From positions 1-7,820 of the forward strand of contig CAAFEV010000084.1 of NCBI GenBank assembly GCA_900762005.1: DNA of 7,820 bases. Reading direction: 5' to 3'. This DNA comes from an uncultured Oscillospiraceae bacterium (GTDB lineage Bacteria > Bacillota > Clostridia > Oscillospirales > Oscillospiraceae). Made by a program: the position numbers and the translations under genes. Under the pieces are notes generated by a model. The model did no database searches and was not told the DNA's origin. It saw only the letters and a program-made list of their open reading frames with translations. This document shows, piece after piece, positions 1 through 5,886 of this stretch; position 1 is the stretch's first letter, and each line of letters opens with the position of its first letter.

Positions 1-918
1 AATGACCCGCAGGCGGTTATGGAGAACGTTAGTTCTGTGACCGAGTATTTCCGCACCCGGGTGAGCAACCCCGACGAGGTTCTGCACTTTCAGCAAACAG
101 ACGCCGATTTGTTTTATCATATTGATGAGGACGGCGAATACTGGCGGTGCTATGAATTTACCGACGGCATTTGCTTGGAAGCACCGGAATCCGACCGCGA
201 TTTTTATGAAAGCGCAATAGCCTTCGGGCGGTTTCAGCAGATGCTCGGGGAATTTCCCGCCGAAACGCTTCACGAAACCATCCCGCTGTTCCACAACACG
301 GTCAACCGCTACCGTCTTTTTAAAGAGGCACTGAAGGCTGACCGTGTCGGACGCGCTGTGACCATTACCGAGGAAATTGGTTTCGTCATGGCGCGGGAGG
401 CGGAGGCAGGCACGATTTGCAGTCTGCTCGATTCCGGCGAGCTACCCCTGCGCGTAACCCATAACGACACCAAGCTCAACAACGTTCTGCTTGACCGCGT
501 GACACGCAAAGCGTTGTGTGTGCTGGATCTCGACACTGTAATGCCCGGCTCCTCGCTCTACGACTTCGGTGATTCCATTCGTTTCGGCGCGGCAACTGCC
601 GCAGAGGATGAGCGCGATTTGAGCAAAGTGTCGCTGGATTTGAACTTATTCGGCGTCTACACCTCCGGCTATCTGGCAGCCTGCCCCTGCCTGACGCAAA
701 AAGAAAAAGAGCTGCTGCCGCTCGGCGCGAAAATCATCACTTTAGAGCTTGCCGTGCGCTTTCTGACGGACTATTTGGACGGCGACCGCTATTTCAAAAC
801 GGCATACCCCGAACACAACCTGATCCGCGCACGCACACAGCTCAAGTTAGTGCAGGACATGGAACGGAAATGGGAGGAGCTGCAACGCATTGTTGCCTTG
901 ACTCCCTGTCCATGCTGA
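1..918 (+). CDS. NahK-like N-acetylhexosamine kinase (APH-fold phosphotransferase), 5' end cut off by the window
   Basis: The frame is open from base 1 (NDPQAVMENV...), so the gene starts outside the window. The ATG at 19 is probably internal, because the residues just before it also read like this family's sequence. 305 codons are visible; N-acetylhexosamine 1-kinases are about 360 residues, so roughly 55-60 N-terminal residues with the nucleotide-binding strands are missing. The APH catalytic loop THNDTKLNN is present, with the presumed catalytic Asp at visible codon 156. The metal-binding segment LDLDTVMPG (Asp 176 and 178) and YDFGDSIRF follow. NahK phosphorylates GlcNAc/GalNAc at C1 with ATP in lacto-N-biose, galacto-N-biose and mucin-sugar use. 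Followed by a ROK gene after 16 nt and then nagA, which supports an amino-sugar substrate. Fold is certain; the exact sugar and the phosphorylated carbon are inferred. Another APH-type sugar kinase is the alternative. Confidence 0.85.
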   Translation, partial: NDPQAVMENVSSVTEYFRTRVSNPDEVLHFQQTDADLFYHIDEDGEYWRCYEFTDGICLEAPESDRDFYESAIAFGRFQQMLGEFPAETLHETIPLFHNTVNRYRLFKEALKADRVGRAVTITEEIGFVMAREAEAGTICSLLDSGELPLRVTHNDTKLNNVLLDRVTRKALCVLDLDTVMPGSSLYDFGDSIRFGAATAAEDERDLSKVSLDLNLFGVYTSGYLAACPCLTQKEKELLPLGAKIITLELAVRFLTDYLDGDRYFKTAYPEHNLIRARTQLKLVQDMERKWEELQRIVALTPCPC

Positions 919-934
919 GAAACGGAGAACCGCT

Positions 935-2314
935 ATGAATTATTTAGGGATTGATTATCAGGTGATTAACCTGCCCGAATTAGACCCCGATTTTATTCCC
1001 TTTGGCGTTTGGATAGACGCTTACGAAAAGGGCGCGGAAAAGCCGCTGATTATCGCTGTTGAGCGCGACAATGGAAAAATCTCCGTCCACCGTACTAAAA
1101 TTCACGGAACCCCCGACGCCGCCGAAGCGGATTACCGCTTTGTCGAGCGGTATGTGAAGTTCCTGCTCTGGTCCATCGGCGGCTTCCGCATCTATCTCTG
1201 CGGTGACAGTGCGCTGGCAAAACGGCTCCAAAACGCCTATACGCTCGAAGGAGAACGGAAATTCGACGTGCAGTTCATGCAGGACGTCTACGAGGTTCCC
1301 TTTGAGGTCATCGACTGCGCGATATCCGACTGTCCGAAACAGAACGAGTCATCCGTCTCCATCGGCGGACATATGGAGGGCTGCCGTATCGGATTTGACG
1401 CGGGCGGCTCCGACCGCAAGGTCTCCGCCGTTATCGACGGCAAAACCGTCTACTCCGAGGAGGTCGTCTGGCATCCGAAAACGGAGGCAGACCCGCAGTA
1501 TCACTTCGACGGCATTGTTGCGGCATTTAAAACCGCTGCCTCCAAAATGCCGCGTGTGGACGGCATCGGTGTCTCGTCGGCAGGCGTTTTCATCGGCAAC
1601 AGTCCGATGGTCTCCTCTCTGTTTCTCAAGGTTCCGCGGGAAAAGCGCGGTTTGGTCAAGTCGATTTACGACCGCGCTGCCTTAGAACTGGGCGACGTGC
1701 CGATTGTTGTCGCCAACGACGGCGATGTGACCGCCCTTGCAGGCGCGATGGGTCTGGAGTGCGGCTCGGTCATGGGTATGGCGATGGGCACCAGTGAGGC
1801 GGTCGGCTATGTCGATGCCGAGGGCAATGTGCTCGGCTGGCTCAATGAGCTTGCCTTTGCGCCCGTGGACCTGTCCGAGGACGCTGTGGCGGACGAATGG
1901 TCTACCGATATCGGCGTAGGCTGCAAGTACTTCTCGCAGGACGCTGTGATTAAGCTTGCGCCCCGTGCCGGTATTACGCTCAGCGACAGCCTGACCCCTG
2001 CGGAAAAGCTCAAGGCGGTGCAGTCCCTTGTGGAAAAGGGCGATTTGCGTGCAAGAAAGGTCTTTGCCTCCATCGGCGCGTATCTTGCACACACGCTGAA
2101 GCTCTATTGCCGCTTTTACGATGTGCATCACATGATTGTGCTCGGGCGGGTTATGTCCGGCGTCGGCGGCAGTATTATCTTAGACAACTGCCTGCGCATT
2201 CTGCGCGAGGAGTATCCGGCACTGACAAAGCGCGTGTGCGTAATGCTGCCGGACGAAAAAACGCGCCGCGTCGGTCAATCTGTCGCAGCGGCAAGTCTTC
2301 CTGAGGTAAAATAA
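935..2314 (+). CDS. ROK-family (sugar kinase-like) protein with long N-terminal extension and degenerate zinc motif
   Basis: 459 residues; ROK glucokinases and GlcNAc kinases are usually about 300. The ROK/ASKHA core starts near residue 150. It has a phosphate-1 loop GFDAGGS (D155-S159), a GIGVSSAG strand-turn (210-217), VVANDGD with the presumed catalytic Asp at 262, and a phosphate-2 loop MGTSEAVGY (284-292). The usual ROK zinc signature CxCGxxGCxE is not recognisable; the equivalent stretch reads DIGVGCKYFSQDA. Residues 1-145 match no domain I can name and contain no helix-turn-helix, so a NagC/XylR-type repressor is unlikely. The start is supported by CGGAGA 6 nt before the ATG. Between the NahK-like gene and nagA it could supply GlcNAc-6-phosphate for NagA, but loss of the zinc motif leaves activity and substrate open. 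Family membership is confident; kinase function is inferred. Confidence 0.8.
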   Translation: MNYLGIDYQVINLPELDPDFIPFGVWIDAYEKGAEKPLIIAVERDNGKISVHRTKIHGTPDAAEADYRFVERYVKFLLWSIGGFRIYLCGDSALAKRLQNAYTLEGERKFDVQFMQDVYEVPFEVIDCAISDCPKQNESSVSIGGHMEGCRIGFDAGGSDRKVSAVIDGKTVYSEEVVWHPKTEADPQYHFDGIVAAFKTAASKMPRVDGIGVSSAGVFIGNSPMVSSLFLKVPREKRGLVKSIYDRAALELGDVPIVVANDGDVTALAGAMGLECGSVMGMAMGTSEAVGYVDAEGNVLGWLNELAFAPVDLSEDAVADEWSTDIGVGCKYFSQDAVIKLAPRAGITLSDSLTPAEKLKAVQSLVEKGDLRARKVFASIGAYLAHTLKLYCRFYDVHHMIVLGRVMSGVGGSIILDNCLRILREEYPALTKRVCVMLPDEKTRRVGQSVAAASLPEVK

Positions 2315-2322
2315 ACAATTCG

Positions 2323-2347
2323 GCGGCGCAGCGAAACACTGCGCCGC
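2323..2347 (+). other. Intercistronic hairpin between the ROK gene and nagA
   Basis: A perfect 9-bp GC-rich stem (GCGGCGCAG with CTGCGCCGC, 2323-2331 and 2339-2347) encloses a 7-nt loop. It starts 8 nt after the ROK stop codon and ends 7 nt before the AGGAGG of nagA (2355-2360). Only a short ATTT follows, so it is not a typical strong terminator. It could stabilise the upstream or downstream mRNA segment, cause partial attenuation, or tune nagA translation. The structure is seen directly; its role is not. Confidence 0.6.
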
Positions 2348-2365
2348 ATTTCATAGGAGGAACCG

Positions 2366-3493
2366 ATGAACTATCAGAATGCAATGATTTTCACAGAAAA
2401 ATTTCGTTTTGAGCGCGGCGCATTCCGCGTAGAAAACGGACACTTTTGCGGCGTACTGGACGCTCCGGCAGCCGATGCCGTTGATTTGCAGGGTTCTTAT
2501 GTCATCCCCGGTCTGATTGACGTCCACACGCACGGCAATTCCGGCACGGATTTTTCCGACGGTGAAACAGCGGGCGTCGCGAAAATGGCGGCATATCTCG
2601 CCAAGAACGGCGTTACCTCCTTTGCCCCTGCCTCCATGACACTTCCGTTTGAAATACTGTCTGCGGCGTTTGCCTCGGCACGTGCTTTTGTTTCGTTGCA
2701 CCGCACAGATGCGGCGGCACTGCGCGGTATTCAGATGGAGGGTCCTTTCTTCTCGGAAAAGAAAAAGGGCGCACAGAACGGTGCATATCTGCGGAAGCCG
2801 GACTTCGAGGGCTTTGCAAAGCTGAACGACGCCTGCGGCGGATTGGTTAAAATCGTCGATGTTGCGCCGGAGCTGGACGGCGCGGTGGATTTCATCCGCC
2901 GGGCAAGTAAAGTCTGTACAGTCTCCCTCGCCCACACCGATGCCGATTATGACGCAGCGGCAGCCGGTATCGCGGCTGGCGCGACGCACTTAACCCACCT
3001 GTACAACGCCATGCCCGCCCTGCACCACCGCAAGCCCGGCGCGATTGCTGCCGCAGCGGAGGCAGAGCAGGTCAGCGCGGAACTGATTTCCGACGGGCAG
3101 CACGTGCATCCTGCCATGGTGCGTCTGGCGTTCCGGATGTTCGGCGCAGCGCGGATAGTACTGATTTCCGACTCCCTGCGCTGCTGCGGAATGCCCGACG
3201 GCGAGTATGAGCTCGGTGGGCAGCAGGTGTTTCTTTCGGGCGGCGTTGCGCGGCTTTCGGACGGCACGATTGCAGGCTCGGCAACAAATCTCTACGACTG
3301 TATGCTGCGGGCAATTTCTTTTGGCATTTCAAGGGAGGACGCTCTGCGGGCTGCGACCTACAATCCCGCAAGGCAGCTCGGCTGCTTGGACGAGGTCGGC
3401 TCTGTTGCAAACGGCAAACGCGCCGATTTTATCCTCTGTGACGCGGAGCTGAACCGCAGGAAAGTCTTTCTCGCGGGAGCGGAACTGCAATAA
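2366..3493 (+). CDS. nagA: N-acetylglucosamine-6-phosphate deacetylase
   Basis: Cytoplasmic amidohydrolase that removes acetate from GlcNAc-6-phosphate to give glucosamine-6-phosphate, linking amino-sugar uptake or wall recycling to glycolysis and wall synthesis. 375 residues, the normal length. The metal-site motif PGLIDVHTHG carries the HxH pair H54/H56, as in the two-metal Bacillus-type enzymes rather than the E. coli variant. IQMEGPF gives the metal ligand E125; SLAHTDA gives H190; HLTHLYNAM gives H211. DGQHVHP (246-248) is the substrate-site His segment, and LISDS gives the catalytic Asp D269. C-terminal AATYNPARQLG and GKRADFILCD are typical of the family. The start is fixed by AGGAGG at 2355-2360, 5 nt before the ATG. 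Third gene of the operon, ending just before a shared bidirectional terminator. No anomaly seen. Confidence 0.96.
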   Translation: MNYQNAMIFTEKFRFERGAFRVENGHFCGVLDAPAADAVDLQGSYVIPGLIDVHTHGNSGTDFSDGETAGVAKMAAYLAKNGVTSFAPASMTLPFEILSAAFASARAFVSLHRTDAAALRGIQMEGPFFSEKKKGAQNGAYLRKPDFEGFAKLNDACGGLVKIVDVAPELDGAVDFIRRASKVCTVSLAHTDADYDAAAAGIAAGATHLTHLYNAMPALHHRKPGAIAAAAEAEQVSAELISDGQHVHPAMVRLAFRMFGAARIVLISDSLRCCGMPDGEYELGGQQVFLSGGVARLSDGTIAGSATNLYDCMLRAISFGISREDALRAATYNPARQLGCLDEVGSVANGKRADFILCDAELNRRKVFLAGAELQ

Positions 3494-3500
3494 AACAAGC

Positions 3501-3540
3501 ATCGGGCTGAAAACGGAGCACCCGCTTTCAGCCCGATTGG
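3501..3540. terminator. Bidirectional intrinsic terminator between nagA and the convergent HicB/DinB-like gene
   Basis: A perfect 12-bp stem (ATCGGGCTGAAA at 3501-3512 with its complement at 3526-3537) continues past one A/C mismatch into a further CGG/CCG pairing. It fills the 48-nt gap between the two convergent stop codons. Plus-strand reading is followed by TGGTTTA; minus-strand reading is followed by GCTTGTTTTA. Both U-tracts are modest, so efficiency may be incomplete. Confidence 0.8.
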
Positions 3541-3541
3541 T

Positions 3542-4249
3542 TTATACAAAATAGAACGGATTGACGACTTCACTGCCCCAGAGCTTGCTTGCAGTGCGCC
3601 ACATCGCCTTGGCGTGAATGCGGTCATGCCACAGGAACCGCCGCAAACCCTTGCGCAGCGTCCAGCTTTCACCGTCCGGCGCGGTATAGAGACGTGCGGA
3701 GAACAAGTCGGGCAGCAGCTCCAGCTCGGAGAACACGTGTAGGCGGTTGTCATAGATATCCGGCACATTATCCAGCTCCACACCGAATGCTCCGGCGTAA
3801 TAGGCAGTCACCTGATTCGTGTGGTCATACATCTCGTGCGGGGTACGCGGTACAGCACCGTAAAAGCTCATTCGCGGCGGATTGTCGGAGATATCGGGAT
3901 TCGGAATGCTGCGGTAGAGCTTGCGAAAATCGCGTGCGGATTTCAACACCAACAGCTTTAGCCGCTCGTATTCCTCCTGCGTCAGCGGCAGGCACTCGGC
4001 ATCAAACAGCACGTCGGAGTCCGCATCACACACCTGTAAATCGGACAGCTTGCGCTGCACAATTTCGATTTCCGGTGCATCAAGCGGCACCGGCGCGAGC
4101 TTGCTCCAGCGCAAAAAGCTGCGCAACTCGCCGTGGAACTTTGCCATGGCTGTCTGCTCATTCTCGCCGCGCACATACGCGCCGGGGAAATCCACGCAAT
4201 AAATCAGGCAACCCTTGTTGTTATATTCACAGACCGCTTGCAGCTTCAT
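3542..4249 (-). CDS. Uncharacterised protein: HicB-like N-terminal domain joined to a DinB-like metal-binding C-terminal domain
   Basis: 235 residues, no signal peptide or membrane segment, presumably cytoplasmic. Residues 1-48 resemble the HicB antitoxin fold: a short strand, GCLIYCVDFPGAYVRGEN (beta-hairpin with DFPG turn), then a helix EQTAMAKFHGELRSFL. No HicA toxin gene is adjacent and no DNA-binding helix-turn-helix is obvious. Residues 85-225 look like a DinB/YfiT-type four-helix bundle: EMYDH with H143, then FLWHDRIHAKAMWR with H208 and H212. H143 plus HxxxH reproduces the usual three-histidine metal site. DinB-fold proteins include thiol-dependent transferases, but most are uncharacterised. 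The start overlaps the stop of the folate gene as ATGA, with AGGAGGGG 5 nt upstream, so the two are probably translationally coupled. Domain calls are by eye; function unknown. Confidence 0.75.
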   Translation of the reverse strand: MKLQAVCEYNNKGCLIYCVDFPGAYVRGENEQTAMAKFHGELRSFLRWSKLAPVPLDAPEIEIVQRKLSDLQVCDADSDVLFDAECLPLTQEEYERLKLLVLKSARDFRKLYRSIPNPDISDNPPRMSFYGAVPRTPHEMYDHTNQVTAYYAGAFGVELDNVPDIYDNRLHVFSELELLPDLFSARLYTAPDGESWTLRKGLRRFLWHDRIHAKAMWRTASKLWGSEVVNPFYFV

Positions 4250-4797
4250 GAGAACCCCTCCTGTGTTGCGGCGGTGAGCAAAATCTCCGCCGTTTTATCG
4301 TGCGGTGCAAAGGGAAGCACGTCAAATTTCTGAAAATCATAACACAGAGCCACTGTCGGATGCAGCGGCTCCTCGGCAAGAAAACGGTCATAATAGCCGC
4401 CACCGTAGCCCACGCGATGCCCCAATACATCAAAAGCAAGCCCGGGTAAAAGCACCAACGCAAATGGATTTTCCGCACGGACGGCGTTCTCCGGTTCGGG
4501 AATGCCATAGCCGTTACGGCACAGCACGGTGTCGTTCTCCAGCCAATAAAAGGACAGGCCTTTGCCCTCTGTTTTCGGCACGGCAACGCGTTTTCCGTCC
4601 TGCTTTGCCCGCGCAATGACGGGCAGCGTCCGCACCTCCTGATTAAAGCTGAGATAGCAGTAAACTGCGCTCGCGTATCGGTAAGCCGGAAGCGCAAACA
4701 GTTGCGTGGCAAGCCGTTCGGAGGCAGAGACAATCTGCGTCACGGAGAGTGCGCTCTTTTGCGCAGTCATTCTTCTGCGCAGCTCTTCCTTGTCCAT
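4246..4797 (-). CDS. 5-formyltetrahydrofolate cyclo-ligase (5,10-methenyltetrahydrofolate synthetase)
   Basis: Cytoplasmic one-carbon enzyme that converts 5-formyl-THF plus ATP to 5,10-methenyl-THF, returning the storage or inhibitory folate to the active pool. 183 residues with the chosen start, the usual family size. An Arg-rich helix MDKEELRRRM at the N-terminus, NGYGIPEP (95-102), and the signature LLPGLAFDVLGHRVGYGGG followed by YYDR (116-138) identify it. The frame stays open up to 4863, but that longer start would lie inside the -35 element of its own promoter and adds 22 atypical residues. The ATG at 4797 has GAGGAG about 9 nt upstream. First gene of a minus-strand pair with the HicB/DinB-like gene (4-nt overlap). 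Family equivalents are called YgfA/Fau in E. coli and YqgN in Bacillus. Confidence 0.94.
   Translation of the reverse strand: MDKEELRRRMTAQKSALSVTQIVSASERLATQLFALPAYRYASAVYCYLSFNQEVRTLPVIARAKQDGKRVAVPKTEGKGLSFYWLENDTVLCRNGYGIPEPENAVRAENPFALVLLPGLAFDVLGHRVGYGGGYYDRFLAEEPLHPTVALCYDFQKFDVLPFAPHDKTAEILLTAATQEGFS
4255..4262 (-). promoter_or_regulatory. Strong ribosome binding site inside the cyclo-ligase gene, for the HicB/DinB-like gene
   Basis: Minus strand AGGAGGGG, 5 nt before the ATG at 4249, lies within the last codons of the cyclo-ligase. Together with the ATGA stop-start overlap it supports re-initiation or coupled translation and confirms that the second gene is real. Confidence 0.8.
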
Positions 4798-4806
4798 AAT
4801 GCCGCT

Positions 4807-4811
4807 CTCCT
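4807..4811 (-). promoter_or_regulatory. Ribosome binding site that decides the cyclo-ligase start
   Basis: Minus strand AGGAG within GAGAGGAGA, 9 nt before the ATG at 4797. It lies between the predicted transcription start near 4828 and that ATG. No such site could serve the longer open frame, whose first ATG is upstream of the predicted transcription start. Confidence 0.75.
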
Positions 4812-4834
4812 CTCGAAAATACCCCACTTTTTTT

Positions 4835-4863
4835 ATTTTAACGGATGCAGTCAAAGGTGTCAA
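4835..4863 (-). promoter_or_regulatory. Sigma-A-type promoter for the cyclo-ligase / HicB-DinB operon
   Basis: Minus strand TTGACA (4863-4858), a 17-nt spacer, then TAAAAT (4840-4835). That is a perfect -35, a 5/6 -10 and ideal spacing. The predicted transcription start is near 4828, giving a leader of about 31 nt. It is divergent from the lipid kinase promoter, with about 51 bp between the two -35 boxes. Confidence 0.85.
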
Positions 4864-4914
4864 TATCCCGCGTGAAAAAGGACGAATTTTTGCACATTCC
4901 GTCGAAAATGCCTA

Positions 4915-4943
4915 TTGCGATGTGGGCACTTTCACGATATAAT
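4915..4943 (+). promoter_or_regulatory. Sigma-A-type promoter for the lipid kinase gene
   Basis: TTGCGA (4915-4920), a 17-nt spacer, then a perfect TATAAT (4938-4943). The predicted start near 4950 gives a leader of about 23 nt that includes the Shine-Dalgarno GGAGGG. Confidence 0.85.
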
Positions 4944-4972
4944 AAGAGAAAAATCGGAGGGAGCAACCTTGT

Positions 4973-5845
4973 ATGACTTATCATGTGCTGTTTAATCCCT
5001 TTGCGGGCAACGGCAACGGAGAAAGCTCCGCGCACGAGCTGGACGCGCAATGGGCAAAGGATAAAACCCTGCACTATACGGACATGACGAAAATCAAATC
5101 CTATACGGACTTCTTTGCGTCCGTCAATGCAGGCGACCCGATTGTGCTTGCCGGCGGCGACGGTACCATCAACCGCTTTATCAACGACACCGAGGGGCTG
5201 TCCTTTCCAAATGAGATTTTGTATTATCCCGTCGGCAGCGGCAATGATTTTCTGCACGACTTGGGCATGGAGCGCGGTGTCGAGCCGTTCCCCATCGGAC
5301 AGTACTTAACGCAGCTGCCGACCGTGACGGTCAAGGGAAAAACCTATCGTTTTCTCAACGGCATCGGCTACGGAATTGACGGCTATTGCTGCGAGGTCGG
5401 TGACAAACTGCGCAAAACCTCGAAAAAGCCAGTCAATTATGCCGGAATCGCCATCAAGGGTCTGCTGTTCCATTTCAAGCCCGCTAATGCGAAAATCACA
5501 GTGGACGGCAAGCCGTATGCCTACCGCAAGGTATGGCTCTGCCCGACGATGAATGGTAGATATTACGGCGGCGGTATGAACATTGCTCCCGAGCAGAAGC
5601 GCAAAAATCCCGAAAAAACTGTCTCGGTCGTGTTGATGTTCGGCTCGGGTAAGCTGAAAACACTGATTGTTTTCCCGTCGATTTTCAAGGGAGCGCACAT
5701 CGGGCACACGGAAATGGTACAAATTCACACCGGGCACGAAATCAAGGTGGAATTTGACCGGCCCTGCGCCCTGCAAATTGACGGCGAGACCATTTTGGAC
5801 GTGAAGGAATATTCCGTCAGTGTAAACGTTCCCGCCAAGGTTTAA
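4973..5845 (+). CDS. Diacylglycerol kinase family lipid kinase (YegS/DgkB-like)
   Basis: 290 residues, the usual length for soluble bacterial DAGK-catalytic-domain proteins. The N-terminal nucleotide-binding domain has NPFAGNG (8-14), the hallmark GGDGT (61-65) and PVGSGNDF (86-93). The C-terminal beta domain has GGGMNIAPEQ (199-208) and QIDGE (268-272), the segment carrying the family's proposed catalytic Asp/Glu. Such enzymes use ATP to phosphorylate diacylglycerol or related lipids at the membrane inner face, recycling lipid by-products of envelope polymer synthesis; substrate cannot be read from sequence. No membrane segment is evident. The start is supported by CGGAGGG about 11 nt upstream, with a clear promoter before it. 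It is a single-gene transcript ending in an intrinsic terminator. Divergence from the folate gene suggests no functional link. Confidence 0.92.
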   Translation: MTYHVLFNPFAGNGNGESSAHELDAQWAKDKTLHYTDMTKIKSYTDFFASVNAGDPIVLAGGDGTINRFINDTEGLSFPNEILYYPVGSGNDFLHDLGMERGVEPFPIGQYLTQLPTVTVKGKTYRFLNGIGYGIDGYCCEVGDKLRKTSKKPVNYAGIAIKGLLFHFKPANAKITVDGKPYAYRKVWLCPTMNGRYYGGGMNIAPEQKRKNPEKTVSVVLMFGSGKLKTLIVFPSIFKGAHIGHTEMVQIHTGHEIKVEFDRPCALQIDGETILDVKEYSVSVNVPAKV

Positions 5846-5846
5846 A

Positions 5847-5886
5847 CGGAAATGCCGGACGATTTTTCGTCCGGCATCCGCTTTTT
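5847..5886 (+). terminator. Intrinsic terminator of the lipid kinase gene, also usable from the convergent nuclease gene
   Basis: A perfect 11-bp stem (ATGCCGGACGA at 5852-5862 with TCGTCCGGCAT at 5867-5877) closes a TTTT loop. An outer CGG/CCG pairing sits beyond a small bulge, and CTTTTT (5881-5886) follows. It starts right after the kinase stop and runs into the nuclease stop codon (5886-5888). Read from the minus strand the hairpin has only a weak U-tract (TTCCGTTTA). Confidence 0.9.

Noticed and set aside
3542..4249. A HicAB toxin-antitoxin system
   Set aside because: No HicA-like small toxin frame is adjacent on either strand, and the neighbour is a housekeeping folate enzyme. The HicB-like part is attached to a much longer DinB-like region.
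3589..4251. A 220-codon plus-strand open frame opposite the HicB/DinB-like gene
   Set aside because: Its composition is rich in Arg, Ala, Ser and Pro, typical of an antisense shadow. The minus-strand gene has a strong ribosome binding site, an ATGA overlap with its neighbour and recognisable motifs.
4798..4863. A longer N-terminus for the cyclo-ligase beginning at 4863
   Set aside because: That ATG falls in the -35 box of a near-consensus promoter, so it would not be in the transcript. The ATG at 4797 has a good Shine-Dalgarno and gives the family's usual length.
4871..4936. A 7-bp inverted repeat CGTGAAA / TTTCACG flanking the two divergent promoters as a shared operator
   Set aside because: The arms are over 50 bp apart, and about one 7-bp pair is expected by chance in a region this size. 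Nothing else supports it.
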